NCBI GenBank assembly: GCA_037501455.1
Contig: CM074864.1
Span: 31,398,001 to 31,462,000, forward strand
Reading direction: 5' to 3'
DNA: 64,000 bases
DNA from: Lantana camara
Lineage: Eukaryota > Streptophyta > Magnoliopsida > Lamiales > Verbenaceae
The notes beneath the pieces are model-generated. The model did not search any database. It had not been told where the DNA came from and saw only the letters and a program-made list of their open reading frames with translations. How positions within the stretch are numbered: position 1 is the stretch's first letter; the number at the start of each line of letters is the position of its first letter. Position numbers and translations under genes: made by a program. This document shows positions 1-12,130 of this stretch, one piece after another.

Positions 1-1466
1 TTATTTTCCTTTTCTTGTTGTTTCTCGGTGCTTATATGTCTTTGATGTTGCTTGCTTGCTTGTGGTTTTCCTTTTTGTTTTCTCTTTTGTGTTGACTCTC
101 TTCTAGGAGAGAGTTTAGTGAGGCGAGAACTCGAGTGTTTGGTGAGTTGTGAGGGCCGAGCTTGCCCGGTGGTTTTCTTGAGGGCGCCTAGTTCGTGTTA
201 AGGTGACGGTGTCACCATAGGCGTTGGTGGTTTCTTTAGGGGTCCTTTTTAGGGCTCAATGATATTTTCGGGTAATAGATGGAAGGCTAACCCGTTTATA
301 TCCTTCGTGGGAGTGGTTGATTATTCCGGGACAGTGAAATAAGCTTTGTGGCTTCCCTTTTGGGTTAACTTAGAGGTCGAGCCAAGCTTAAGGAGACAAA
401 GATCGAAGTAAGCCACCCTTGGTGTTTCTTTGAAGGTTGGAATTCGTTTGCAGCCGATAAGGACTTCGAGGTTGTCATGATCTTTATCCCGGAATCGGAT
501 CGCGTTTGGAGTTTCCCTTCTGGCGGGCTTTAGCGCGGTTGTTGGAGTTAAGTCGTAGTTGACGAGCTCTTAGAAGGTAATTTCATCCCTTTGAGTGCTT
601 CTTTGTGGAGTACCTTGGCCCCATCTAAGAACAAGACGGGATTTAGGATGAGTATATATTACCGTGAGCTGCGCAGTTTAACCGTGGAAGATAAATACCC
701 TTCTTGCTTGCTTCAAGGAGTTATTCGTCCTTCTTCAGCATTCCGTGGACTTTGCTAGGTGTGGATTTCACAAGGGTATGGTCGACTACGAATTTTAGTA
801 GAAGAACCGAGAATTACCTCAGAGGATAAGTCTCTAGTGTTATCAGGATTCTAGAAGAGGTTCGTCGTTACACAAGTGTCGTCCCATGACATGAAAGACA
901 AGAAAGAGGCATGGTTCGAGTGGATAAGGTTTTTGAAGAGAGTTACCTTAATTACACGAGGATACTCAAACTTCTCCGTTACGATTGAGGTACTAAGGAA
1001 GACTTCGGTTGTGCGTGGCTAACGGAAAGTTAGAGCCTGTCTCAAGAAGTGCTTAGTCACGAGACTAATTCCACTCTTGGTTCGAGACTTGAAGAGCCGG
1101 TAATGGTGTTGGCATAAGGAGGGACATTGTAGACTTGGTGTAGCAATTTGTAATGTGCTATCGGTAGAAGACCGAGAACCATTCCGGCAAGTTTCTCCAA
1201 CTACTTTCGAATTCTATTTTGAAGTGGAAGCAAACCGGACATAGAGTTTGCTAAGACTAAGGAGACTTACTCGGAGGTGGCAAGCGCCACCGAGTTACCG
1301 GGATATGAGAAGTCTTCCTCATTCCTAATTGAGGAAGTGGTGTCCCGGGGAGACTACAATTTTTGGATCAGAGTAGCGCAGCGGAAGCGTGGAGTTGAGT
1401 TCGTTTAACAGTCTTCCTAGGTCTCGCTTAGGACCTGAGGATAGGTCCTTTTGAAGGAGGGGAGGT
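1..1466 (+). mobile_element. Element D, 3' end of internal region (decayed gypsy-type)
   Basis: This is the internal DNA immediately upstream of a long 3' LTR, so it is the last part of a plus-strand LTR element that enters the window from the left. I see no open frame and no recognisable RT, integrase or chromodomain motif, so it is either heavily decayed or part of a non-coding derivative. The end reads as a purine-rich polypurine tract (AAGGAGGGGAGG, about 1454-1465) directly before TGTAACATC, the usual arrangement for plus-strand priming next to a 3' LTR. Orientation rests on that tract and on the LTR termini. Confidence 0.6.
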
Positions 1467-2695
1467 TGTAACATCCCGCTCGTCCGGTCTTTCCAGGTAC
1501 GCCTTCACGAGTGAGTTACGTGCGCTTTTAATTATTTAATTACGTGCATTGTATGTTTATTATATTCCTTTTGTGATATATTTGAATTATATGACTCTTA
1601 TTTGAACGATGTGTGACTTATTTGCACGTATTTGCTTTCTTCGCTCCTTTCTTGCTCTATTTGAGCCCGTTTTTGTTTCTGACTTTTGTGATTACGTGTT
1701 ATGCATGATTTATATGTGTTATGAATGTGTCTTTGTGCCCGTTGCATGCTTTTGAGTTCGTTTGATACGGGTTTGGAACCGTTTTATGTGTTAGGGACAT
1801 AAGGGCCTAACGAGCTTTAACGCACCTTGTGTTTCGGAAGGCATAACTTGAGCTCGGTAATTCGGATTTGAATTCCGAAAGATGCGTCGGATTTGAAACG
1901 AAGAAATCAAGCCAAGGAATCAAGATTCATATTTTTCTAAGCCCATTTGAGTCCCCGTTTTTCGACCGGAACGAGCCCTTGTGTCAAGAGATACCCATTT
2001 TGTTGACTATTCTTACTTTGTGGGTCCCATTCAACACCAACTAAGCCCCAATCTTTGACTATTATGTATCTAACCCATCCCTCACTCTCTCCCACAATCC
2101 CCATTCGGATCACACCCCAAAAGAGAGAACAAAAAGGCTCCTCAAGTGCAGCACCAAGAGGAGAAGAGGAAGAAAGGCAAACCCTAAGCACAAGTTGAGA
2201 TTTTGTGTCTTTCACTCCACCAATTCTTGTCCAATTTAAGAGGTAAGTCTCTTTTTGAATCCTTCTTGCCTTTGTGGTCATTTTAATTCCAACTTTTCAT
2301 GATTTCACCCATATTTGCTCCTTCTATGGCTTACATGATAAATAGTGTTGGTTTGACGTAATTTCATGATTCTTGCTTGATTCCTTGCAGTTTATTTGAG
2401 CTTAATGCATGGTATTTACTTCTTAGACATCATTTAGGAGTTTCATGAACTTGGTATGCATGTTGGTTGAGGATTCATGGAGTTACCATTGTGGAATTTG
2501 AAGAACTTGATCAAGTTGATGCATCTCTTCTTCCCCCTCACTTTAGGTTCGGTGTTAGCATGATCTAGGGCATAAATCTTTGAATCTTTGTTGCATATAT
2601 CTTTTATAATGTGTTAACTTGGTCCCTTGTTGATTGGTTTTGAGTTTGGAAGGTTTGGGGTTGAAGAAATGGAGTTTTTCCTGCTGAACTACCAG

Positions 2696-2824
2696 CCACG
2701 GCCCTGGATATTTTGCCTTGATAAAACCCACGACCGGGGATGTTAGGGCAAATTCTAGGGCGTTTCTGGGTTGAGATCCACGGTAGTGAATATTTCCTTT
2801 GTTAAAAATCCACGGCCCTGGATC
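2696..2824 (+). repeat. Degenerate CCACGG repeat array in D LTR
   Basis: Four imperfect copies of a CCACGGCCCTGGAT-like motif lie near 2696, 2728, 2777 and 2809, two of them nearly identical. The array sits inside the candidate LTR intron, in the same relative place as the GTGACAC palindrome array of solo LTR F. Confidence 0.5.
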
Positions 2825-3480
2825 TAGGTACAGAAACTTTTTGGCCCCGAACTTGTTTTCTTGCTTGTTTTGTTCGATTCCCTCCCCGTTTATGACCCTA
2901 ATGTGAATAGTACTTGTTATATGTATAATGTGCTATGATATAACTTGTCTTTGCTTGATTTTAACTTTTTTTATGTTTGATTAATGTGTTATGTGTGTTG
3001 TATTAAATTTTCAGATTCGTTTAACGTGAAACGTGCCTTATGTGATCTAAGTGCTCCCTTATGTACGAGTGTGACTTTCTACTTTGTTTGCTTACCTTAC
3101 TTGTAATTTCTTTGCATATGGGATATATGCACTCCTAACTTGGTATTTAAATTGTTATATGAGTTGTATGAAGTTCGTGTGCGTGTTTAAGGTGTAATAT
3201 GTGAGCTATGTTTCGATATGATTCAATATGGATTAAGGTGATCTAAGTGTTAATTTCATTTCATACTTTATGCATCATTTGCATCCATATGCATATGTCG
3301 AGCGTCTAATTGGATCATATTTAGTCTAAGTTTGTCTCTTGTCTTTGTTGTGTTCTTAGGTTTGTCTCGAGGTTGAAGAGGTGGTTCCTTTTGTTCGGTT
3401 TGGTCGACAAGGTGGGGTTTTCTTTCCATTTAGCTATGATGACCTACAACCTTATGTGTATCTTAAGCCTGCATGCTACT

Positions 3481-3534
<54 letters not shown>
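3481..3534. repeat. (TA)n microsatellite in D LTR
   Basis: An almost pure TA tract. The same sequence context (TA tract followed by CATATAGATAAGTG) reappears at about 7755-7788 and 12131-12144, where it forms the junction between A-LTR and D-LTR DNA. It therefore marks the recombination point of the tandem triplication. Confidence 0.85.
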
Positions 3535-3540
<6 letters not shown>

Positions 3541-4286
3541 GATAAGTGTTTGATATGTATTTTGCGGGAATTGGCCCATTTGCTATGAAATCCATTGGAA
3601 AATGGTTTTATATGTATATAAACTATGTTTTGTTTATTCATTTTCGAAAAGAGTTAGTGTGGGTTTTGCTTAGCGAGCCTTGGGTCTTTGAAAGATATGT
3701 CCATGTGTGCGTGTGTATAAGCGTGATAAGTTTGGGCCCCGGAGTTGTGTGGTTCGGGAGACCCGGGATGACCATCGGGGTCGCCGGTTGCAACCCCAGG
3801 ACACTTCTCCACCAAAGTGAGGTTCCGCTCATCCTCGGGAGGTCGAGGGGAAAGCGGGTCACACATGTCGGTGGTATAACCCGTCAGGGTCGGGTAGGCT
3901 CCCCCGACACCACCATTATATTATAGGGTAAGTGTGGGGGTTGAGAGTGGCCGCTCTCTTCCCCAAATGGTGTAAGGTTGGATTGATTTATGGTTTGTGT
4001 TTGTCTTTGTTTTACTTTGCTATGGAGTAAGGGGTTTGGACTCGTACTCGTGGAGTCATTTTGTTTAGGCCTTCGTTCCCGTTATGGTTTGTGAATCGGG
4101 ATTGGACTTCTAATTTCTAAAACTTCGTGGATTTTGGCCTTCGGCCCTAAACCTTTCTTCCTATATGTAGTATCACGGGTTTAAATGATTTGGAATGCAA
4201 AAACCAACTCCAGTTCATGAATACTCTTCGATTTGATTATGTTGTGCTCTACTTATATGTACGTGTGCGTGTGTTAGCCCCCTCAC

Positions 4287-4303
4287 CAATCTTTAGGACT
4301 GAC
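4287..4303 (+). promoter_or_regulatory. LTR hairpin with branch-point-like arm (D, unit 1)
   Basis: CAATC, a TTTAG loop and GACTG; one stem pair is broken in this copy, while units 2 and 3 carry the fully paired CAGTC. The right arm runs into CTGACCC, a branch-point-like CTGAC. GTTTGCAG|GT follows about 45 bases downstream. Confidence 0.45.
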
Positions 4304-4933
4304 CCATCTTCGTTGTTTGTTTTTCCCCCTTTCTCTTTGAGTTTGCAGGTACCCGGTTGGGGAGTTCGTGCTAGGCGGCGGTCTTTTGTTTTGGGAGTTG
4401 ATCGAGTCTTCGAGTCTTTTGCATAGCTTTCGCACATGCATCTTTATTTTCCTGCCTTGGTACTATGTATATTTGGTACTACGTATAAATACGTAAATAC
4501 AGTATTATGTATAAGTTATGTTTTGTAATTTGAACTAGGTATGCTTTATTTCGCCCGGGATGGGCTTGGCATGTAATATTTGTTATACCTTGCTTTTAGA
4601 TTGGATGCATGTATTATATTTTGCGATCCTGTTGCTTCCGCATTCTGTTTTTTATTCTCTTGCGCACTCTGTTCAGGGTCTAGACCGCCCAGCCTAGGGG
4701 TGAGTTTTGTTTGTCTCCCGTTCGCCATGGTTCGATGCGTGGGCGGAGTTCCCATTCCGTTTGAGGATGTGGCGCCTTCGCTCCGGGGTGTTACATAGTT
4801 TACTTCTACGGAGAATAAGCTCAAGGCAGTGTACTCTTAGGATCAGATCCAACCTACTATTGTACTGCTTCAAGATACCTCTAGTTGTCGTCCTTGATGC
4901 CTGAAATCATGCATTTCAAAATAGGCGAGAGGG

Positions 4934-4950
4934 TTAGTCAAGCTGACTAA
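4934..4950 (-). promoter_or_regulatory. LTR hairpin with CTAAC arm (A, unit 1)
   Basis: TTAGTCA pairs with TGACTAA across a short loop. Read on the minus strand the right arm is GACTAACCC, a perfect plant branch-point type CTAAC, followed downstream by GATTTCAG at about 4901. Relative to CAGTC/GACTG in the other LTRs, both sides of one pair have changed (C to T and G to A). Confidence 0.5.
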
Positions 4951-6730
4951 GTGAAGGGGGTATAATAGTTTATAGATATATTTATACATATATATATGAT
5001 CAAAAAGATCTTGATCTAAAGTATTGACAATAGGATATTGCAAATAGGAAATGGTTCATAACAATTGTAAAAGTAGGGATAGGGGTAATTAGGAATTTTT
5101 ATAGAAACATGAACCGTTTCTTATAATAACTTTAATGCCGGCAAGCTAGGCCTCTCCATCTGTAGCTCCTTAAATAATTTGGTAAAACAGTACCGGGCTG
5201 ATCAAGGCACCGATACTTAATAAATCCAAGTATGATATAACTCCGCTACTCCGTAGTGTCAATAGGGGATGAAACCCTAGAGACGACATATGTAATAAGT
5301 GGGAGGCAGCTATCTCTCCCAGGGAGGTTGTCTGCCTTATAAGTCTCTTGGCGTGGAGTAACTAACCTCCAGCTAAACCATTACCGAGAGTTGGTGGCGG
5401 TCTGTGGCACCAACAATACCCTCGGCCCGATACCTTCTCGGTATTGCTTGACACAGCTGCGCGCCGGGGCCCATAATGATAATGATAAGATATTTCGCTT
5501 GCTTAGTCGGGAATCAGTTCTTAGTAATAACAGGACTGAAATATATAATGTCCGAGTAAGATTCTGATTTCGACCTAAAAGTATTTTCCTCATAAAGAGG
5601 GATATTGTAATATGATACTAAGTATATAGGATAATAAATCATAAATAATAGATAGGCTTGACAATAGGTTTTATACAGATACATAGATATAGGCATGATT
5701 CCAGTTGAAAACATTTTAACCCTCACCTATACCGGTAGTCAGACATTGAAATGTGGATTCCAGTATTCCTGAAAGTATTGACTATTATAGGCTTAGGACT
5801 ATGTTCTTTATTCTAACCAAATAAGCACATAAGGCATACAATATTCACATTTAAAAGAGTAACGAGTTAGATCTTATTATTCTAATCAGGCAACTACATA
5901 AGGTACAAGAAATCTAACATGTTAGAGAATTCCCGGCAAAACCTAATTTTAACCGTTTAAGTGAATTTAATTAATTAATTAGGTTTCATGAGTTCTTTAA
6001 CCACTTAAATATTTTTTACTCACATTATGATCCTAATAGGAATATTAGAAATAAGTTTTAGGCTTTAATTCAACAATGTAGGTTGATTTGAAATTATTTT
6101 ACAAGGTACCGATTTTCGGAATAATTTGAATAAAATCTTTCTTTAAAATTTCCAAAACCTATTTTATAATTATTTTTAATTTAATTTCAAAATTAATTAA
6201 TCATGGGTTAACTATTGAAAACATTTACTATTCAATTTCTTATGAATTAAAAACTTTATAACATAAAATCAAACACACACTATCACACGTGCACCCTAAT
6301 TGTTCCAGAACAATATGAATGTGTTCTTAACCTTATGAATATGTTCATACTAGTTCATGATCATATTTAATAAATTCTAAGTTCATAACACATAATTAAA
6401 CTTATAATGTAGCACTTTATGTAACTTTAACCATAAAATTAATTCTAAATAAATTATTCTAGGCATGATCTTAATCAAATAAGATCATAAATATTGAAAC
6501 ATAAATTCACACTATATCATATTATAATTCATGCATTTATTTAAATAAAATTCCATGATGTTGGCACATTGTTCATGAAACTAACAATTATGCATATATT
6601 TCATAAAATAAATTTCTTAAAGTATGAATTAATAAAAGAAAGCACACCTTAGAGAGAGATTGATGGTTGTGGTGTGGAGAGAGAGAGAGTGAGATGATTT
6701 TGGTGTGAATGTTATGTTATGCTCTCCAGG

Positions 6731-6740
6731 GTATTTATAG
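6731..6740 (-). promoter_or_regulatory. TATA box of A-LTR (unit 1)
   Basis: The minus strand reads CTATAAATAC, followed by a CT-rich leader. The same box occurs at 11108-11117, 15442-15451 and 26468-26477 in the other A-LTR copies. It is the likely core promoter of element A. Confidence 0.55.
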
Positions 6741-7750
6741 TTAGGATTTAGGGGCTTATGTTGCAAATAACTATAGTTTAGGGTAGTGACTAAGGGTTTT
6801 AGGGTAGGTAGGTGCATTCTATAGGGTTGCTAGGTGTATGGACAAGTGTATAGTGATGTATAAGATTATGTATACATGTATTATGTAATAAATACATTTT
6901 AATAAAATAAATCTAAAATAGGGTAAAAATAATAACAAATATGTGGAAAATTTTCTAAATTTTAGATTGAAATGAGAAAATTTTCAAAATAAAGAGAACC
7001 GAAAGAGCTTTCCGATGGTTATAAACACTTAGCGTTTAAACGTCTACATTTAAAGTAGTAAGCGTTCGGAATTTTGAAAAATATGAGAAAATACATAAAA
7101 CGAAGCTAGGATGTGAATTAATTTCCAAGAATGTGTTCATGATTCTTAAAATAAATTAAGGATCGTTTTGAGTGTAATATTGAATATCAAATGATGTACG
7201 GTATAAAAGTTAGTTTTTACGGCGGGACTAGTACTTTAGGAAAAATAGGAAAAATTTAGAAAATAGGCTAGGAATTGAATTAGGATTTGGAAAAGATCTT
7301 AAAATTCATAAAATAATCCGAGGATCATTTTGGTTATAATATTGGATAGGGAAAATGTTGAAATTCAAAAATCTCTAAATTAGGGTAAAGTTAGGGTTTT
7401 TGGCCGGTTTTGGTTACTACGAGGGCTACAATGAGAATTAGGCTTTGGGAATGTTATCATAATTCATAAAATTTTCCAAGGATTCATTTGAACCCAATAT
7501 TGGATAGGTAAAGTTGTCCCGAAAAATTTATACATCTAGGAATGAATAGTAACTAGGGACCTAAATGGAATTTTTGACAAACAATTTCCAAAGTGTATCT
7601 CGGGACAATAAAAGCAATGATACGAGTTCAAAAAATGTAGAATCTAACTTTCTAAGGTTTCTTGAGGAATATGTGAAGGTTTAGGCTCGGTGAATAGTGA
7701 TATAGCTCTCATAACAAGGTATTAATCATAAATCGGAACATAATTGCACA

Positions 7751-7757
<7 letters not shown>

Positions 7758-7794
<37 letters not shown>

Positions 7795-9079
7795 GATAAG
7801 TGTTTGACATGTATTTTTCGGGAATTAGCCCATTTGCTATGAAATCCATTGGAAAATACTTTTATATATATATATATATAAACTATGTTTTGTTTATTCA
7901 TTTTTTAAAAGAGGTAGTGTGAGTTTTGCTTAGTGAGCCTTGGGACTTTGAAAGATATGCTCATGTGTGCGTGTGTATAAGCGTGATAAGTTTAGGCCCC
8001 TGGAGTTGTGTGGTTCGGGAGACCCGGGACGACCATCGGGCTCACCGGTTGCAACCCCAGGACACTTCTCCACCAATGTGACATTCCGCTCATCCTCGGG
8101 ACGTCGAGGGGAAAGCGGGTATCACATGTCGGCGGTATAAGCCGTTAGGGTCGGGTAGGATCCACCGACGCCACCATTATATTATAAGGTAAGTGTGGGG
8201 GTTGAGAGTGGCCGCTCTCTTCCCCAAATGGTGAAAGGTTGGATTGATTTATGGTTTGTGTTTGTCTTTGTTTTGCTTTGCTATGGAGTAAGGGGTTTGG
8301 ACTCGTACTTGCGGAGTCATTTTGTTTAGGCCTTCGTTCCCGTTATGGTTTGTGAATCGGGATTGGACTTCTAATTTCTGAAAGTTGGTGGATTTTGGCC
8401 TTCGGCCCTAAACCTTTCTTCCTATATCTAGTATCACAGGTTTAAATGATTTGGAATGCAAAAACCAACTCCGGTTCATGAATACTCTTCGATTTGATTA
8501 TGTTGTGCTCTACTTATGTGTACGTGTACGTGTGTTAGCCCCCTCACCAGTCTTTAGGACTGACCCCTCTTCGTTGTTTGTTTTTCACCCTTTCTCTTTC
8601 AGTTTGCAGGTACCCAGTTGGGGAGTTCGTGCTAGGCGGCGGTCTTTTGTTTTGGGAGTTGATCGAGTCATCGAGTCTTCTGCATAGCTTTTGCACATGC
8701 ATCTTTACTTTCCCGCCTTGTTACTATGTATATTTGGTAATACATATAAATACGTAAATACGGTATTATGTATAACTTATGTTTTATAATTTGAACTAGG
8801 TATGCCTTATTTCGCCCGGGATGGGCTTGGCATGTAATATTTGTTATACCTTGCTTTTAGATTGGATGCATGTATTATGTTTTGCGATCCTGTTGCTTCC
8901 ACATTCTGTTTTTGATTCTCTTGCGCACTCTGTTCAGGGTCTAGACTGCCCAGCCTAGGGGTGAGTTTTGTTTGTCTCCCATTCACCATGGTTCGATGCG
9001 TGGGCGGAATTTCCATTTCGTTTCACGTGTTGGGCTATGGTGCGGGGGGATGTGGCGCCCTTCGCTCCGGGGTGTTACA
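7758..9079 (+). mobile_element. D-LTR 3' fragment, tandem unit 2
   Basis: This is the second copy of the D-LTR 3' portion. It keeps the fully paired hairpin CAGTC/GACTG (8548-8562), TTTGCAG|GT, the CTAGGCGG block and the terminal GGGGTGTTACA. It starts at a (TA)n junction with A-LTR DNA and lacks the 5' two-thirds of the LTR. Its state as a truncated internal copy shows it arose by duplication of the D/A junction and not by a new insertion. Confidence 0.8.
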
Positions 9080-10573
9080 TAGTTTACTTCTACGAAGAAT
9101 AAGTTCAAGGCAGTGTACTCTTAGGATCAGATCCAACCTACTATTGTACTGCTTCAAGATACCTTTAGTTGTCATCCTTGATGCCTGAAATCATGCATTT
9201 CAAAATAGGCGAGAGGGTTAGTCAAACTGACTAAGTGAAGGGGGTATAATAGTTTATAGATATATGTATAGATATATATATGATCAAGAAGATCTTGATC
9301 TAAAGTATAGGCAATAGGATATTGCAAATAGGAAATGGTTCATAACAATTGTAAAAGTAGGGATAGGGGTAATTAGGAATTTTTATAGAAACATGAACCG
9401 CTTGTCATAATAACTTTAATGCCCGCAAGATAGTACTCTCCATCTGTAGCTCCTTAAATAATTTGGTAAAACAGTACCGGGCTGATCAAGGCACCGATAC
9501 TTTAATAAAACCAAGTATGATATAACTCTGCTACTCCATAGCGTCACTAGGAGATGAAACCCTAGAGATGATATATGTAATAAGTGGGAGGCAGCTATCT
9601 CTCCCAGGGAGGTTGTCTCCCTTATATGTCTCTTGGCGTGGAGTAACTAACCTCCAGCTAAACCATTACCAAGAGTTGGTGGCGGTCTGTGGCACCAACA
9701 ATACCCTCGGCCCGATACCTTCCGGGTATTGCTCGACACAGTTGCGCGCTGGGGCCCATAATGATAATGATAAGATATTTGTCTTACTTAATCGGGAATC
9801 AGTTCTTAGTAATAACAGGACTGAAATATATAATGTCCGAGTAAGATTCTGATTTCGACATAAAAGTATTTTCCTCATAAAGTGGGATATTGTAATATGA
9901 TACTACGTATATAAGATAATAAATCATAAATAATAGCTAGGCTTGAAAAGAGGTTTTATATAGATACATAGATATAGGCATGATTCCAGTTGAAAACATT
10001 TTAACCCTCACCTACACCGGTAGTCAGACATTGAAATGTGGATTCCAGTTTTCCTGAAAGTATTGACTATTATAGGCTTAGGACTAGGTTCTTTATTCTA
10101 ACCAAATAAGCACATAAGGCATACAATATTCACATTTAAAAGAGTAATGAGTTAGATCTTATTATTCTAATCAGACAACCACATAATGTACATGAAATCT
10201 AACATGTTAGAGAATTCCCGGTAAAACTTAATTTTAACCGTTTAAGGGAATTTAATTAATTAATTAGGTTTCATGAGTTCTTTAACCACTTAAATATTTT
10301 TTACTCACATTATGATCCTAATAGGAATATTAGAAATAAGTTTTAGGCTTTAATTCAACAATGTCGGTTGATTTGAAATTATTTTACAAGGTACCGATTT
10401 TCGGAATAATTTGAATAAAATCTTTCTTTAAAATTTCCAAAACCTATTTTATAATTATTTTTAATTTAATTTCGAAATTAATTAATCATGGGTTGACCAA
10501 AAAGTTAAAATTACTATTGAAAACATTTACTATTCAATTTCTTGTGAATTAAACACTTTATAACATAAAATCG

Positions 10574-10608
<35 letters not shown>

Positions 10609-12130
10609 TCACACGTGCACCCTAATTGTTCAAGAACAATATGAATGTGTTCTTAAGCTTATGAATATGTTCATACTAGTTATCATATTTAATAAATTCT
10701 AAGTTCATAACACATAATTAAGCTTATAATGTAGCACTTTATGTAACTTTAACCATAAAATTAATTCTAAATAAATTATTCTAGGCATGAACTTAATCAA
10801 ATAAGATCATAAATATTGAAACATACATTATATCATATCATAATTCATGCATTTATTTAAATAAAATTCCATAATGTAGGCACATTGTTCATGAAACTAA
10901 CAATTATGCATATATTTCATAAAATAAATTTCTTAAAGCATAATTTAATTAAATCTAAGCATGATATTATTATTATTATACTAGAAACATAATATAAAGT
11001 ATGAAATAATAAAAGAAAGCACACCTTAGAGAGAGATTGATGGTTGTGGTATGGAGAGAGAGAGAGTGAGATGATTTTGGTGTGAATGTTATGTTATGCT
11101 CTCTAGGGTATTTATAGTTAGGATTTAGGGGCTTATGTTGCAAATAACTATAGTTTAGGGTAGTGACTAAGGGTTTTAGGGTAGGTAGGTGTATTCTATA
11201 CGGTTGCTAGGTGTATGGACAAGTGTATAGTCATGTATTAGATTATGTATACATGTATTATGTAATAAATACATTTTAATAAAATAAATCTAAAATAGGG
11301 TAAAAATAATAACAAATCTGTGGAAAATTTTCTAAATGTTAGGTTGAAATGAGTAAAATTGCAAAATAAAGAGAATCGAAAGAGCTTTCCGATGGTTATA
11401 AACACTTAGCGTTTAAAAGTCTACATTTAAAGTAGTAAGCGTTCGGAATTTTGAAAAATATGACAAAATACATAAAACGAAACTAGAATGTGAATTAATT
11501 TCAAAGAATGTGTTCAGGATTCTTAAAATAAATTAAGGATCATTTTGAATATAATATTGAATATCTAATGATGTACGGTATAAAGTTAGTTTTTACGACG
11601 GGACTAGCACTTTAGGAAAAATAGGAAAAATTTATAAAACAGGCTAGGAATTGAATTAGGATTTGGAAAAGATCTTAAAATTCATAAAATAATCCGAGGA
11701 TCGTTTTGGTTATAATATTGGATAGGGAAAACGTTGAAATTCGAAAATCTCTAAATTAGGGTAACGTTAGGGTTTTTGGCCGGTTTTGGTTACTACGAGA
11801 GCTACAATGAGAATTAGGCTTTGGGAATGTTATCATAATTCATAAAATTTAGCAAGGATTCATTTGAACCCAATATTGGATAGGTAAAGGTGTCCCGAAA
11901 AATTTCTACATCTAGGAATAAATAGTAACTAGGGACCTAAATGGAATTTTTGACAAACAATTTCCAAAGTGTATCTCGGGATAATAAAAGCAATGATATG
12001 AGTTCAAAAAATGTGGAATCTAACTTTTTGAGGTTACTTGAGGAATATGTGAAGGTTTAGGCTCGGTGAATAGTGATACAGCTCTCATAACAAGGTATTA
12101 ATCATGAATCGGAACATAATTACACATAAT
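9080..12130 (-). mobile_element. A-LTR segment, tandem unit 2
   Basis: A second minus-oriented A-LTR piece, collinear with 4796-7757. It starts at the same nucleotide after the D-LTR end and stops at the same (TA)n breakpoint. TATA box on the minus strand at 11108-11117; hairpin at 9218-9234. Confidence 0.8.
10575..10606. repeat. (CA)n microsatellite in A-LTR
   Basis: A pure CA run in unit 2. The homologous positions near 6270 and 14920 have only short CA runs, and 25908-25928 is intermediate, so this site is length-variable between LTR copies. Confidence 0.8.

Larger units (their letters stand above)
2243..4348 (+). other. Candidate LTR-embedded intron in D LTR
   Basis: A donor-like AG|GTAAGT follows a pyrimidine-rich leader. 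The 3' end has a hairpin whose right arm contains CTGAC, a pyrimidine-rich stretch and GTTTGCAG|GT. The same order recurs in other long LTRs of the window. Splicing is inferred from sequence alone. Confidence 0.35.
1467..4795 (+). mobile_element. Element D 3' LTR (about 3.3 kb)
   Basis: The LTR starts TGTAACATCCCG after the polypurine tract and ends CCGGGGTGTTACA, so the termini form the TGTAACA/TGTTACA inverted pair typical of plant chromovirus LTRs. It contains a gene-like CT-rich leader (about 2030-2240), a splice-donor-like AG|GTAAGT at 2243, a degenerate CCACGG array (2696-2824), a (TA)n tract, a hairpin near 4287 and the conserved TTTGCAG|GT plus CTAGGCGG block near 4348. It is inserted in the left LTR of element A: the sequence after 4795 matches A-LTR sequence at 20406. 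The part from about 3481 is repeated twice more downstream. No functional ORF is supported inside it. Confidence 0.75.
4796..7757 (-). mobile_element. A-LTR segment, tandem unit 1
   Basis: This is minus-oriented LTR of element A, matching 20406-26726 once the B insertion is removed. It begins TAGTTTACTTCTACGG directly after D's TGTTACA and stops at GCACATAATT, where the sequence jumps into the (TA)n of the next D-LTR copy. It therefore lacks about 100 bp of the natural LTR end seen at 16423-16521. On the minus strand it carries a TATA box near 6731-6740, a GA/CT-rich leader, a donor-like AAG|GTGTG at 6647 and the hairpin at 4934-4950. Confidence 0.8.
3535..7788. repeat. Tandem unit 1 of 3 (D-LTR end plus A-LTR)
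   Basis: This is the first of three head-to-tail units, each made of about 1.3 kb of D-LTR 3' end (plus orientation) followed by about 3 kb of A-LTR (minus orientation). Units start at CATATAGATAAG, at 3535, 7789 and 12145, giving periods of 4254 and 4356. Unit 1 lacks a stretch of about 30 bp near 4763 that units 2 and 3 retain. The copies differ by scattered substitutions, so the duplication is not very recent. Confidence 0.85.

Noticed and set aside
1937..2281. 114-codon minus-strand frame in the D LTR
   Set aside because: Antisense to the CT-rich leader; no similarity to any family and not present in related LTRs.
3373..3588. Frame with a long YIYIYI run
   Set aside because: Translation of the (TA)n microsatellite.
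4190..4426. A 78-codon frame starting MECKNQL, repeated at 8451 and 12800
   Set aside because: It lies within the D-LTR 3' block, spans the hairpin and acceptor region, and repeats only because the DNA was triplicated. No family resemblance.
11150..11190. TAAGGGTTTTAGGGTAGG strings resembling interstitial telomere repeats
   Set aside because: Only one or two imperfect TTTAGGG-like units, repeated because they belong to the A-LTR.
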